Source of the DNA: Streptomyces sp. NBC_01454
GTDB taxonomy: Bacteria; Actinomycetota; Actinomycetes; Streptomycetales; Streptomycetaceae
Assembly (NCBI RefSeq): GCF_036227565.1
Contig: NZ_CP109460.1
Location: 372,001 to 436,000 of the forward strand
Reading direction: 5' to 3'
Length of the DNA: 64,000 nucleotides
Below, in pieces: positions 8,883 through 18,092 of this stretch. A model generated the notes under the pieces. The model saw nothing but the letters and a program-made list of their open reading frames with translations. It was not told the DNA's origin and searched no databases. The stretch's first letter is position 1, and every line of letters begins with the position of its first letter. The position numbers were made by a program, and so were the translations under genes.

Positions 8883-10385
8883 ATGATGCCCGGGAAGTGG
8901 GGTACCTCGCGGCCGGTGCGTGGCATCGCCGCGCTCGGGTGCTGGGCGCTGCTGTTGGTGGTGCTGCTTCCGGTACTGATCCTGCAGTCGACGGACGCCC
9001 GGTTCGGCGCGGCGACCGCCGTGCAGTGCGTGGTGGTGGTGCACACGGGTGCGGCGCTGGCGCGGGTGCTGACGGATGTCCGGGCGCGGGTGATCGGCTT
9101 CGGTTTCTGGCTCTTCTCGTATGTGTGGCTGGGGCTGGCGCCGCTGGCGATGCTCGCGACGGACGCCTATCCGCGGGGGTTCATGGTCGATGCGCACACC
9201 GCCTTCCTGACCACACTCGTGGTGGAGACGGGACTTCTCGCCTACAGTGCCGGATCCGCGGTGGCGAGCTGGCGGTCCTCGCGCACCTCCACGGTCCTCG
9301 AACCACTCCTCGCCCGGCGCCTGTCGCCGGCGCGGGTGCTGCTGCTGTGCGCTCTGGCACTGCTGCTGGCCGTCGTGCTGATCCCCGGCCAGGGCGGGCT
9401 CTCGGCGTTCTTCCTCAGCAGGCAGGCGGCCAACGAGGCGGCGGCCGCGGCGGAGCCGGCCGGTTCGGCGGACCGTGCGATGGCGGCCTGGGCGCTGTCG
9501 GTGCCGGCGTTCTGGGCGCTGGTGGCGCTGGTGCACGTCCCGCGGTTCACCGCGGGCGACCGGACGCTGCGCGGGTTACGGTGGCTGCTGCTGCCCCTGC
9601 TGATCGCGGTGAACGTCACCGTCAACAACCCCATCAGCCAGCCGCGTTTCTGGGCCGGGACGGTGCTGCTGGCGCTGGTCTTCAGCGCGTCCTGGATGCG
9701 CGGGCCGCGGGCCTTCCGGATCGGGGCCGCGGCCGTGGCGGCCGTGGTGTTGGTGGTCTTCCCGTACAGCGACTACTTCCGCTACGACAAGCGGGAGCCG
9801 GTCAAGGTGGTCTCGCTCGCCGAGCAGTTCACGTCCAACGGCGACTATGACGCCTTCCAGCAGGTCGAGACGGGCGTGGATTACGTCCGCTCGCACGGCT
9901 TCACCCCGACGGCGGCGCTGGGGCCGCCGCTGTTCTTCGTGCCGCGTGCCGCCTGGCCCGGCAAGCCCGACGACGCGGGGATCCTGCTCGCCCGGCACGC
10001 GGGCTACACCTTCACCAATCTGTCCGCGCCGCTGTGGGTCGAGACGTACATGTGGGCGGGCCTCCCGTCGGTCCTCGTGGTCTTCGCTCTGATCGGCGCG
10101 GTGGGACGGCGCGTCGACGACCTGAGGCACCGGCTGCGGCGCCGCCGCGGCACCCTCGCGGCGCTGCTGGTACCGGCGTTCGGCTTCTACCAGCTGGTGT
10201 TGCTGCGCGGCAGTCTCATGGCCATCGTGGGCCCGCTGGCGCTGCTGGTCTGCATCCCACTTCTGATCACCCGTAAGGCGGGACGGCGGGCCCTGCCGCC
10301 GTCCGCGGCACCGACCGCGAGCGCACCGGAGCCCCGGCCCCGTCGCGATGCCTTGTCGCTATCCACTGGAGGAGCACGTACGTGA
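8883..10385 (+). CDS. Polytopic membrane protein, candidate Wzy-type polysaccharide polymerase
   Basis: A 500-residue integral membrane protein with about ten hydrophobic segments, such as CWALLLVVLLPVLIL near the start, VLLLCALALLLAVVLIP and FRIGAAAVAAVVLVVFPY. A long polar loop (about 295-365, SDYFRYDKREPVKVVSLAEQ onward) precedes the last helices. That layout and its place before a chain-length regulator and a flippase fit an O-antigen-polymerase-like protein joining repeat units outside the membrane. Wzy proteins diverge widely, so this rests on topology and context. The ATG at 8883 has GGGGGGAGGT ideally spaced; the frame is open further upstream. Its stop overlaps the next GTG start. 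Confidence 0.7.
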   Translation: MMPGKWGTSRPVRGIAALGCWALLLVVLLPVLILQSTDARFGAATAVQCVVVVHTGAALARVLTDVRARVIGFGFWLFSYVWLGLAPLAMLATDAYPRGFMVDAHTAFLTTLVVETGLLAYSAGSAVASWRSSRTSTVLEPLLARRLSPARVLLLCALALLLAVVLIPGQGGLSAFFLSRQAANEAAAAAEPAGSADRAMAAWALSVPAFWALVALVHVPRFTAGDRTLRGLRWLLLPLLIAVNVTVNNPISQPRFWAGTVLLALVFSASWMRGPRAFRIGAAAVAAVVLVVFPYSDYFRYDKREPVKVVSLAEQFTSNGDYDAFQQVETGVDYVRSHGFTPTAALGPPLFFVPRAAWPGKPDDAGILLARHAGYTFTNLSAPLWVETYMWAGLPSVLVVFALIGAVGRRVDDLRHRLRRRRGTLAALLVPAFGFYQLVLLRGSLMAIVGPLALLVCIPLLITRKAGRRALPPSAAPTASAPEPRPRRDALSLSTGGART

Positions 10386-12067
10386 GCGTCTTCGACGAGC
10401 CCGCGGAGGAGCCGGACCAGATCCGTGACCAGTTGCGCCAGCTCTTCCGGTATCGCGCTTTACTGGTGCTCGGGCTGCTGCTGGGCATGCTCGGCGGCGG
10501 CGCCGTGTCCGTGCTCGGCGGCTCGACGTACACGGCCACCGGAGAGGTCGTGGTGCATGCGATCAGCACGGCGCCCTTCGAGGCCGGGGGTGTCTCGGCG
10601 GACAAGCAGATCAGCATGGGCACCGAGCGGCAGATCGCGCAGAGCGCCTCGGTCGCGGCCGGTGCGGCCAAGTCCCTGCGGATCGGCACCGATCCGGCCG
10701 TGCTCCAGCGGGATCTGCGGGTGAGCAATCCGCCCGAGACACAGACCCTGATGTTCGAGTACAGCGCGGACTCCGCGGACCGGGCGTCCGCCCTCGTCAA
10801 TGCCTTCGTGCACGCGTATCTCGACTACCGGCAGGACGCCGCGACGCAGCGGATCGACAAGACCGTGAGCAAGCTCGGTGAGGAGCTGAAGCCCCTTCAG
10901 GACCAGCGCAAGGTGCTGGACCGGCGGATCGCGAACGCCGGTGGCGGGGCGGGGCGGGCCACCGACGAGTCCGAGCGCAGCAGTCTGGTGTCGGAGATAG
11001 CGGATCTGCAGGGGCGGATCTCCAGTCTGAAGTCCCTGGACACCACGCCCGGTGACATCGTCCGCAAGGGCGATCCGCCGGCCTTCCCGTCGAGCCCCGG
11101 GCTGGCGATGATGCTGCTGACCGGAGCGGTGATCGGTCTGGTGCTGGGCATTCTCGCGGCCTGGGTGCGATCGGTGCTGGAGCCGCGGGTGCGGTCGGTG
11201 GCGGATGTGCAGGACAATCTGCGGGCGCCGGTGCTGGGCATCCTGCCGCGCCGGCAGGGCGGCAGCGAGGTGCTGGAGGTCGGCCGGGCCGGCCGGGGAA
11301 ACCGCGCGGAGGCCTATCGCACCATCGCCTTCCGGCTGGCGCACGACCAGCGCTTCGCCGGGCGGGGCAGCCTGCTGGTCGTCGCTCCCCGGGAGCACTC
11401 CGACGCCGTGTCGGTCGCGGTCAATCTGGCCGGTGCGTTCGCCGAGATCGGCAGCGACATCCTGCTGGTCGAGGCCGATCTGCGCACCCCCGGGCTCGCC
11501 CGGCGGCTGCCGGTGCACCCGGCCCACGGCCGGCCGGTGCCGGGCGGCTGGGCGAACGGTGAGCGGCTCGCGGTGGACGCGGGCGTCGACGGGCGCTTCG
11601 ACCTGCTGCCCGGCCGGGAGGTGCCCAACCCCGCCCGGGCGCTGGCCTCCGCGGAGTTCGCCCGGCTGCTGAACGCGCCGTCGGACCCGAATGAGCACGT
11701 CGTGGTCGTCACCGGTCCGCTGCTCGCGCACGCGGACGGGCTGGCCGTCGCCAAGCAGGCGGCCGGCGTGGTGGTGGTCTGCGATCTCAACGAGGTCCGC
11801 CGCGACGATCTGGACCGGGTGTGGGAGCTGATCACCGGGGCCGGCGGCCACATCCTGGGTGCCGTCCTGGACAAGGGCAGCCACGGGCCGTCGCTGCGCC
11901 GCTTCTCGGACGGCGGGCCGACCCATCGCAAACGCGGCCGCAGCCGTCCGCGGGCCGGCGCGGTGCCCCCGCCGTCGCTGCCCGGCCCGCCGCCCCGTAC
12001 CGGTCCCGCGCCGACGGGCCGGACGGGATCGCCCCTCGACGCCGACACCACCACGCTCCGCGGGTGA
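10382..12067 (+). CDS. Wzz/BY-kinase-like chain-length regulator with degenerate P-loop
   Basis: A 561-residue protein with Wzz topology: a membrane helix at about 22-46, an extracytoplasmic domain with helical stretches (VSKLGEELKPLQDQRKVLD), and a second helix at about 239-262 (MMLLTGAVIGLVLGILAAWV). A cytoplasmic MinD/BY-kinase-like domain (about 300-500) follows. That domain keeps the Walker A'-like ILLVEADLRTPGLARRLPV. The expected GKS/T Walker A is replaced by APREHSDAVSVAV with no lysine, so ATP binding is doubtful. The tail (520-561) is Pro/Arg-rich and lacks the Tyr cluster of active BY-kinases. A GGAGGAG site precedes the GTG; both ends overlap neighbours. It probably controls chain length together with the polymerase. 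Confidence 0.82.
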   Translation: MSVFDEPAEEPDQIRDQLRQLFRYRALLVLGLLLGMLGGGAVSVLGGSTYTATGEVVVHAISTAPFEAGGVSADKQISMGTERQIAQSASVAAGAAKSLRIGTDPAVLQRDLRVSNPPETQTLMFEYSADSADRASALVNAFVHAYLDYRQDAATQRIDKTVSKLGEELKPLQDQRKVLDRRIANAGGGAGRATDESERSSLVSEIADLQGRISSLKSLDTTPGDIVRKGDPPAFPSSPGLAMMLLTGAVIGLVLGILAAWVRSVLEPRVRSVADVQDNLRAPVLGILPRRQGGSEVLEVGRAGRGNRAEAYRTIAFRLAHDQRFAGRGSLLVVAPREHSDAVSVAVNLAGAFAEIGSDILLVEADLRTPGLARRLPVHPAHGRPVPGGWANGERLAVDAGVDGRFDLLPGREVPNPARALASAEFARLLNAPSDPNEHVVVVTGPLLAHADGLAVAKQAAGVVVVCDLNEVRRDDLDRVWELITGAGGHILGAVLDKGSHGPSLRRFSDGGPTHRKRGRSRPRAGAVPPPSLPGPPPRTGPAPTGRTGSPLDADTTTLRG

Positions 12068-13635
12068 CGGCCATCGGCCCGGCGGTCCCGTCCGGCCCGT
12101 CGGCACCACCGGCTCCCGGACGGTCCGCGGCCGCCGGGGGCGGTGTCACCGGCACGGCCCGCGGCAGCGTGTTCGGCCTGGCGGGCTCGGCCGCGAACGC
12201 CCTGTTCGGGTTCGTCCTCGTCGCCGTGGTCACCCATGGGCTGGGGGCCCGCGGGGCCGGCGCCGTCTTCACCGGGGTCGCCGCCTTCACCATCCTGAGC
12301 AACGCGCTGAAGCTGGGTGCCGACACCGCCCTGGTCCGCTTCGTCTCCCGGGACCTGGAACTCAGCGGGGGCGCCGGTGTGCCGGCCCTGCTGCAGACCG
12401 CGGTCCTGCCGACGCTGCTGGCGAGCACCGCGGGGGCGGCGGTGCTGTGGTGCTCCCCCGGCCTGGCCGGCTGGCTGCTACCCGATCTGGTGGCCGATCA
12501 GGCCATGGCGATGCTGCGGCTGTTCGCGGTTTTCCTGCCGGTGACGACGGTGGCGCTGGTGCTGCTCGGGGCCACCCGGGGGTACGGCTCGGTGGTGCCG
12601 TTCGTGGGTGTGGAGCAGATCGGCAAACCGGCGCTGCGGGTCCTGCTCGCGGTGCCGCTGGTCCTGCTCGCACCGGGCGTGGCCGGGCTGTCCGCGGCCT
12701 GGCTCGCGCCCGGGGTGCTGGGCGCGGTGGCGGCCTGGGTGTCGCTGCGCCGGTCCCTTCGCAGGCATCCGGGGACCGGCCGGCCGCCGTCGCAGACACG
12801 GGAGTTCTGGTCCTTCGCCGGGCCGCGGGCGGTGTCCTCGGTCTTCGACATCACCGCGGTGTGGATCGGTGTGATCCTGCTGTCGGTGCTGGGCAGCGGC
12901 ACCGAGGCCGGCATCTACACGGCGATCGGGCGGCTGGTCACCGCCGGGACGCTGCTCCAGCTGGCGATCCGGCTGGCGGTGGCTCCCCAGATCAGCCGGT
13001 TGCTGGCGGGCGGCGACGAGCGGGGAGCCCATCGGCTGCACCGGCTGTCGACCCGCTGGATCGCGCTCTTCTCCTGGCCGGTGTTCGTGGTCCTGGCGGC
13101 GTTCCCGGGGACCGTGCTCTCGCTGTTCGGCCCGGGTTTCGCCGGCGGCGGCTCGGCGGGGCTGCTGACGGTGGCGGTGGCGTGCCTGGTCAATGTGGGC
13201 GTCGGCAATGCGCAGACGGTCCTTCTGATGGCCGGGCGAAGTGTCTGGAATCTGGTGGTCGCCGGCGCCGCTTTCGTGGTCCAACTGGGCAGCGGGGTAT
13301 GGCTGGTGCCGCGGTACGGGGTGCTGGGGGCGGCGGTTTCCTGGGGGCTGGCGATCGTGGTGGACAACGGTGCCTCGGCGCTGCTGGCCCGCTACCGGCT
13401 GGGCTTTCGCACCGTCGACCGGGGGTACGTCCACGCCGCGGTGATCGCCGTCGGGACGGTGGCACTCCCGGTGTTCGCCGTGCGGACAGTTTTCGGGGAC
13501 CGCGTTCCGGGTGCTGTCTTGGGAATTGTTTTAGCCATTGGGGCTTTCGGCGCGGCCGTCTGGCGCTATCGTTTGCCGCTGGGGGTAGGGGAGTTCTTCG
13601 GAGCGCTGCGCAAGCGCGGTTCGGGAAACTCGTGA
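12064..13635 (+). CDS. Wzx/MATE-like polysaccharide flippase
   Basis: A 523-residue polytopic membrane protein with about 12-14 hydrophobic segments. It should move the undecaprenyl-linked repeat unit across the membrane. The start of the core, ARGSVFGLAGSAANALFGFV, and the following LGARGAGAVFTGVAAFTILSN, is typical of Wzx/RfbX proteins. Later IYTAIGRLVTAGTLLQLAI and VLGAAVSWGLAIVVDNG fit the polysaccharide transporter fold. The first 40 residues are Pro/Ala-rich. The GTG at 12064 overlaps the previous TGA, so initiating transferase, glycosyltransferases, polymerase, Wzz and flippase complete a Wzx/Wzy-type assembly system in this locus. Confidence 0.88.
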   Translation: MTAIGPAVPSGPSAPPAPGRSAAAGGGVTGTARGSVFGLAGSAANALFGFVLVAVVTHGLGARGAGAVFTGVAAFTILSNALKLGADTALVRFVSRDLELSGGAGVPALLQTAVLPTLLASTAGAAVLWCSPGLAGWLLPDLVADQAMAMLRLFAVFLPVTTVALVLLGATRGYGSVVPFVGVEQIGKPALRVLLAVPLVLLAPGVAGLSAAWLAPGVLGAVAAWVSLRRSLRRHPGTGRPPSQTREFWSFAGPRAVSSVFDITAVWIGVILLSVLGSGTEAGIYTAIGRLVTAGTLLQLAIRLAVAPQISRLLAGGDERGAHRLHRLSTRWIALFSWPVFVVLAAFPGTVLSLFGPGFAGGGSAGLLTVAVACLVNVGVGNAQTVLLMAGRSVWNLVVAGAAFVVQLGSGVWLVPRYGVLGAAVSWGLAIVVDNGASALLARYRLGFRTVDRGYVHAAVIAVGTVALPVFAVRTVFGDRVPGAVLGIVLAIGAFGAAVWRYRLPLGVGEFFGALRKRGSGNS

Positions 13636-13726
13636 TGAACACCGGGACCATTTCCGCACAGAACGCGTCTGGTTCCCGCTCCCTATCCTGATAATTCCCA
13701 TCGCGCCATGCTTCCAGGGGGGACCT

Positions 13727-15268
13727 GTGCGCCAAAGAAACAAATCAGCCCATCTCTTGCTGGCCGCCGCGGTACTGGGCACCGCGTCGGCAGCACTTGC
13801 CGCCGGTCCCGCTCAGGCCACCGGCGAAACCACCCTGACCGCCGATCCGCTGAGCACCTGGCAGACCGACGGCATCGTGTGGGCCATGGCCTACGCCAAG
13901 GGGATCGTCTACGTGGGCGGCACCTTCAGCCACATCCGGCCGCCGGGCACCGCCCCCGGTGGTTCCGGTGAGCTGGCCCGCACCAACTTCGCGGCGTTCG
14001 ACGCCAAGACGGGTGCCCCGCTGCCGTGCGCTCCGGCGTTCACGGGCGGGACGGGCACGATCCGGGCCATGAAGGCCTCGCCCGACGGCTCGACGATCTA
14101 CATCGGCGGCTCGTTCGGCAAGGCCGGCTCCGTGGGCCGGTCCAACACGGCCACGCTCAACACCGCCGACTGCACCATCGGTGCGGCCTGGAAACCGACG
14201 GTCAGCTCGACCGTGCGGGCCATCGACGTCACCGACGACTCCGTCTACATCGGCGGCGGGTTCGGCACGGTCCAGGGGCAGACCCGCGAGCGGGTCGCCG
14301 CGCTGCGGCCGGACGGCACGCTGCTGCCGTTCAAGGCGACGATCCGTGGCTCCTCGGTCTCCAACGACCCCACACCGGCGGTCAACGCCCTCACGGTGGT
14401 GCCCAAGCTCAACAAGATCATCATTGGTGGCCGGTTCACCTCGGTGAACGGCAGCCTGTTCGGGGTGCACGCGCTGGCCGGTCTCGACGCGACCACCGGC
14501 AGGGTGGTTGACTCCTTCACCGGCTGGATCCCCAGCCGCTCGGCGGTCAAGGCGCTCGCCAACGACGGCACCAACTTCTATCTGGGCGCCGAGGGCACCG
14601 GCGGCGGGGTCTTCGACGGCCGGGCCGCCGGCCGGCTGTCGGACGGCGCCCAGCTCTGGAAGGACACCTGTCTGGGAGCCACCCAGACGGTGCTGCCGTA
14701 CAAGGGCGTCCTCTACAGCGGCTCGCACGCGCACGACTGCTCCAACACCCCGGGCGGATTCACCGACATCAACAACCGCCAGCACTTCCTGGCGCAGTCG
14801 ATCTCCGACAAAACGATCCTGCCGTGGTTCCCGGACACCAACGACGGGATCGGCGAGCAGATCGGTCCGCGGACGATGACCATGGCGGACGGCATCCTGT
14901 GGGCGGGCGGCGAGTTCACCACCGTCAACGACGCCCCGCAGCAGAGCCTGACCCGGTTCGCGGCCGGTCCGGACACCGGGGCGCCGCAGGTGCCGCTGCT
15001 CAGCGGCGCGAGCGGGTCCCGGGGCCAGGTCACGCTGAAGTGGAAGGCCTCGTGGGACCGGGACAACGGGGTGCTGACCTACAAGATCTACCGTGACGGT
15101 GTCTATCTGACCTCGGTCAGCCAGGACTCGCGGTACTGGAACCGGCCCGACATGAGCTACACGGACACCGTGGACCCGGGGTCCGAGCACCGTTACTCGA
15201 TCGAGGTCACCGACGGCACCAACGTGTCGGGACGCAATGGCCCGGTCTATGTGACGGCCAGGAACTGA
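13727..15268 (+). CDS. Secreted beta-propeller protein with C-terminal fibronectin-III-like domain
   Basis: A 513-residue exported protein. A Sec signal peptide (basic RQRNK, hydrophobic LLLAAAVLGTASAALAAG, cleavage near AQA-TG) is followed by a propeller built from recurring blades. Each blade carries a GGxF-type turn: YVGGTFSHI, YIGGSFGKA, YIGGGFGTV, IIGGRFTSV and AGGEFTTV. The last 95 residues (VTLKWKASWDRDNGVLTYKIYRDG) resemble a fibronectin type III domain. Start is the GTG at 13727 after GGGGGGACCT. It follows the flippase by 91 bp. It may bind or process the exported polysaccharide at the cell surface; no catalytic residues are recognisable. Confidence 0.78.
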   Translation: MRQRNKSAHLLLAAAVLGTASAALAAGPAQATGETTLTADPLSTWQTDGIVWAMAYAKGIVYVGGTFSHIRPPGTAPGGSGELARTNFAAFDAKTGAPLPCAPAFTGGTGTIRAMKASPDGSTIYIGGSFGKAGSVGRSNTATLNTADCTIGAAWKPTVSSTVRAIDVTDDSVYIGGGFGTVQGQTRERVAALRPDGTLLPFKATIRGSSVSNDPTPAVNALTVVPKLNKIIIGGRFTSVNGSLFGVHALAGLDATTGRVVDSFTGWIPSRSAVKALANDGTNFYLGAEGTGGGVFDGRAAGRLSDGAQLWKDTCLGATQTVLPYKGVLYSGSHAHDCSNTPGGFTDINNRQHFLAQSISDKTILPWFPDTNDGIGEQIGPRTMTMADGILWAGGEFTTVNDAPQQSLTRFAAGPDTGAPQVPLLSGASGSRGQVTLKWKASWDRDNGVLTYKIYRDGVYLTSVSQDSRYWNRPDMSYTDTVDPGSEHRYSIEVTDGTNVSGRNGPVYVTARN

Positions 15269-15290
15269 CCGTATTCCGAGTGGGGGGTAT

Positions 15291-15719
15291 ATGACGCACC
15301 GAGTAGGTTACGCGCCCGGGGTCTACGACCTTTTCCACGTCGGGCACCTGAACATTCTCCGGCACGCCAAAAGCCAGTGCGACTATCTGGTGGCCGGTGT
15401 GGTCTCGGATGAAATGGCGGCCCAGGCCAAGGGAAAGGCACCGGTTGTTCCGCTCACCGAGCGGCTGGAGATCGTACGCAGTGTCCGGTTCGTGGACGCG
15501 GCGTTCGTCGAGACGGTGCCCGACAAATTGGAGACCTGGCAGCAGGTCCGGTTCGACGTCATTTTCAAGGGCGACGACTGGCGCGGGACGGCCAAGGGCG
15601 ACAAGCTCGAACGGGACTTCGCGACGGTCGGGGTCGATGTGATCTATTTCCCCTACACCGTGCACACGTCGAGTTCCTTGCTGCGCAAGGTGCTTGACGG
15701 GCTCGCGGATTCGGCGTGA
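15291..15719 (+). CDS. TagD-like cytidylyltransferase
   Basis: A 142-residue nucleotidyltransferase of the glycerol-3-phosphate cytidylyltransferase type, forming a CDP-alcohol from CTP and a polyol phosphate. YDLFHVGHLNILRHAK holds the HxGH CTP-binding motif. VPLTERLEIVRSVRFVD and DVIFKGDDWRGT match the family. The usual RTEGVSTT signature appears in altered form as YTVHTSSSLLRKVL. It lies 22 bp after the propeller gene and ends at a strong hairpin. A CDP-alcohol phosphotransferase lies just beyond on the other strand, so product and consumer may be paired. The alcohol cannot be deduced. Confidence 0.85.
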   Translation: MTHRVGYAPGVYDLFHVGHLNILRHAKSQCDYLVAGVVSDEMAAQAKGKAPVVPLTERLEIVRSVRFVDAAFVETVPDKLETWQQVRFDVIFKGDDWRGTAKGDKLERDFATVGVDVIYFPYTVHTSSSLLRKVLDGLADSA

Positions 15720-15725
15720 GCTGAC

Positions 15726-15757
15726 GCGCCGGCCTGGCATCTCGTCCAGGCCGGCGC
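15726..15757. terminator. Bidirectional hairpin terminator
   Basis: Perfect 12-bp arms, GCGCCGGCCTGG (15726-15737) and its complement (15746-15757), around an 8-base loop. It immediately follows the cytidylyltransferase stop and lies before the stop of the convergent gene. Confidence 0.85.
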
Positions 15758-15796
15758 ATCGGCCCGACCGCCCGGTGGGGCGGCTGCCGCCGCCCG

Positions 15797-16528
15797 TCAG
15801 CGGGCGAGGGCGGACAGTTCGCGGTACCACTTGGCCAGGAACGCGACCATGAAGAGCACATGGGCGGCGAGCAGCGCGCAGTACAGCGCCGCGAACACGT
15901 CCCGGCTGCCGAACAGCAGGAACACCGCGCAGAAGACCCCGTAGTCGACCGGCAGCAGGGCGACGGAGCGCAGCGTGGAGGCGGGTGCCGCGGGCGCCGG
16001 GCCGTCCGCGGCGCTCCGCAGCCGTGCGGCGCGCTTGAGCTGTTCGGTGAGAATGCCGCCGAAGAAGACCATCACCGCGGTGAACTGGAAGGCGATGGGA
16101 AGGAACAGATACCGAGGATCGGAGAATCCGTAGTAGCGGTAGAACGAGAGGAGCACGGCCATGTGGAGGGCCAACATCTTGGCGCAGTCGACCACATGGT
16201 CCAGCCACTCCCCCGCGGCACTTCCGGTCCCGGTCAGCCGGGCGAGCTGCCCGTCGGCGGAATCGAGGGCGAATCCGACGACCAACGCCGCGAAGATGCC
16301 GAGAGCCGCGGCGGGCGAGGGACGCAGCAACGCAATCATCGCCACGCCGGCGAAGGTGAAAACCCCGCTGATCATGGTGATCTGATTTGGCGTCAGTTTC
16401 ATGCTGTACCCCGCGGCGGCCAGTATCCGGCCGGCCGGACGGTTCACATAGCGCGAGTACAGGGACACCCCCTTCGCGGATTTCTGGGCCGCCGACAGCT
16501 GTCTGATCGCATATCCGAACTGGCTCAT
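15797..16528 (-). CDS. CDP-alcohol phosphatidyltransferase family membrane enzyme
   Basis: A 243-residue integral membrane enzyme transferring a phospho-alcohol from a CDP-activated donor. The catalytic signature is complete: DSADGQLAR, then eight residues, then GEWLDHVVD (DGx2ARx8Gx3Dx3D). Six hydrophobic segments fit the family fold, for example ITMISGVFTFAGVAMIALL. I start at the ATG at 16528 (MSQFGYAIRQL); a longer frame upstream runs into the divergent gene and has no family-like sequence. It is convergent with the cytidylyltransferase and diverges, with a 40-bp gap, from the beta-helix lipoprotein gene. A lipid or a glycan are both possible acceptors. Confidence 0.87.
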   Translation of the reverse strand: MSQFGYAIRQLSAAQKSAKGVSLYSRYVNRPAGRILAAAGYSMKLTPNQITMISGVFTFAGVAMIALLRPSPAAALGIFAALVVGFALDSADGQLARLTGTGSAAGEWLDHVVDCAKMLALHMAVLLSFYRYYGFSDPRYLFLPIAFQFTAVMVFFGGILTEQLKRAARLRSAADGPAPAAPASTLRSVALLPVDYGVFCAVFLLFGSRDVFAALYCALLAAHVLFMVAFLAKWYRELSALAR

Positions 16529-16568
16529 ATTCCCCACCTGATGAATGGACCCCCGAAGGAGCAACATC

Positions 16569-17870
16569 ATGGCAGGCAGGACCTCTCCGTCAACCGGTGG
16601 CGCCACCCGCCGGACACTGCTGGCGGGCACGGCCGCCGCACTGGCCGGCGCCCTCTCCGGGTGCGATTCGGCGCCGCCTGCCGGCCGGCAGACCTCCGAC
16701 GACGCCGAGGCTCCCGTGGTCACCGGCCACAAGCCGAAGGGCAAGGACGTCATCGACGTGGTGGCGGACTGCGGTGCCAAGGGCGACGGACGCACCGACG
16801 ACAGCCGGGCGTTCGCCCGCGCGTACTCCTACGCGGCCGGCCGGGTGTGGGACCACATCGGCCGGACGGTGGTGGACATACCGGCCGGCACCTACCTCAT
16901 CCGTGCCCCCAACGCGCTGCTCGACGCCCGGAAGGGAAAGCTCAAAGCCAACGGCTTACGGTTCCGCGGGGCCGGCAAGCGCATGACCCAGCTGATCTTC
17001 GCGCCCCACCAGGCCGAGGACGCCTATCTGTGCCGCAACGAGGACAGCTGGGCGAATGTGACGTTCGAGCAGCTCGGCTTCGCCTGCGGCACCCCCGGCG
17101 CCTCGTTCTTCTACTCGTACTCGACGGGTCAGGCGCAGGACTACCGCTTCACCGAGTGCGAGTGGACCGGTGAGTGGACCTACGGGGTCGCCCTCGACGG
17201 CAGCAACACCAACTCCGAGATGCGCTGGGACGCCTGCCGGGTGGGCGGCGCCTACCGCAAGGCGTTCCTGTACTCCGGGCTGTCGCAGAACTCGCTGAGC
17301 CGCAAGCAGCAGGACCAGTTCCTCAACTACTGGTTCAACGACATGAAGGTCGAGTACTCCTGGGGCAACTTCCTGGAGTTCCCCTACGGCGGCTCCATCA
17401 CCTGCCGCGGCGGCTCCTACATCATCACCGGCAGCCGCCCCGAGGACTCCCCCGATTACGGCGGCACCAGCACCTTCTTCCGCTTCCCGCGGGGTCCGCA
17501 CCACGACTCCGTCCAGCGCTTCCATGCCGAGGACATCCGCTTCGAGGTGCGCACCCCGGACACCGTCGTGATGGACTGCGCCTGGGAGAGCGGAACGGTG
17601 CACTTCAACGACTGCGACGACACCGCGAACGCCTTCAAGTCGTTCGCGCAGGACAGCCGCCCGCACCGCTACCGCATCGGCGCGCGGGGCCCGCTGGTGC
17701 GCTACGACTCGTGCCAGCTGTCGGGGCAGCACTCCTACGAGCCGGACGGCACCGGCGGGGCGGGTCCCCGGGCGCGCTACGACATGTGCCACTTCCGCAA
17801 TCACTCCCAGCAGGACTTCATCGCCGGCTCGGGCGACCGGGTGAGCTTCGTCGACTGCCTGGGGTCCTGA
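16569..17870 (+). CDS. Tat-exported lipoprotein with right-handed beta-helix (pectate-lyase-like) fold
   Basis: A 433-residue exported protein. ATRRTLLAGTAAALAGALSG has a twin-arginine motif and is followed by Cys, giving a lipobox (LSGC), so it is probably Tat-exported and lipid-anchored. The mature part opens DVVADCGAKGDGRTDDSRAF, the classic N-terminal segment of pectate-lyase-3/GH28-type beta-helix proteins. Repeated short strands follow (VTFEQLGFACG, YRFTECEWTG, DAIRFE-like turns). AAGGAG at 16555-16560 places the start at 16569. A hairpin directly follows the stop. It is likely a polysaccharide-binding or -cleaving surface protein serving this locus; the catalytic residues are not clear to me. 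Confidence 0.8.
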   Translation: MAGRTSPSTGGATRRTLLAGTAAALAGALSGCDSAPPAGRQTSDDAEAPVVTGHKPKGKDVIDVVADCGAKGDGRTDDSRAFARAYSYAAGRVWDHIGRTVVDIPAGTYLIRAPNALLDARKGKLKANGLRFRGAGKRMTQLIFAPHQAEDAYLCRNEDSWANVTFEQLGFACGTPGASFFYSYSTGQAQDYRFTECEWTGEWTYGVALDGSNTNSEMRWDACRVGGAYRKAFLYSGLSQNSLSRKQQDQFLNYWFNDMKVEYSWGNFLEFPYGGSITCRGGSYIITGSRPEDSPDYGGTSTFFRFPRGPHHDSVQRFHAEDIRFEVRTPDTVVMDCAWESGTVHFNDCDDTANAFKSFAQDSRPHRYRIGARGPLVRYDSCQLSGQHSYEPDGTGGAGPRARYDMCHFRNHSQQDFIAGSGDRVSFVDCLGS

Positions 17871-17899
17871 GCGTTCCCGGGCGGGCGGGCCGGGAACGC
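17871..17899 (+). terminator. Hairpin after the beta-helix gene
   Basis: Arms GCGTTCCCGG (17871-17880) and CCGGGAACGC (17890-17899) around a G/C loop, starting at the base after the stop codon. Further GC repeats follow, so alternative foldings exist. Confidence 0.75.
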
Positions 17900-18092
17900 A
17901 CAGTCCGTCCCCGGCCCGCCCGGAACGCACCGGATCGGCATCCGCCGCGCCGGACGCCCCGATTGCCGACGGTGATCAACGGCACACGTACTGGCCAGTA
18001 GCGTGAGGGTCGTGCGGGCCTAGAGTGAGGCCCGAATGGCACCGCCGGAGTCCCGGCGGCGGCCCGTCCTGTGAGCCGACCAGGGAGACTGC

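Noticed and set aside
10382..12067. Calling this protein an active tyrosine kinase
   Set aside because: The Walker A lysine and the C-terminal Tyr cluster are absent.
10460..12109. 549-codon minus-strand frame
   Set aside because: Antisense to the Wzz-like gene, with no recognisable motif; the plus strand has overlapped start/stop signals and domains.
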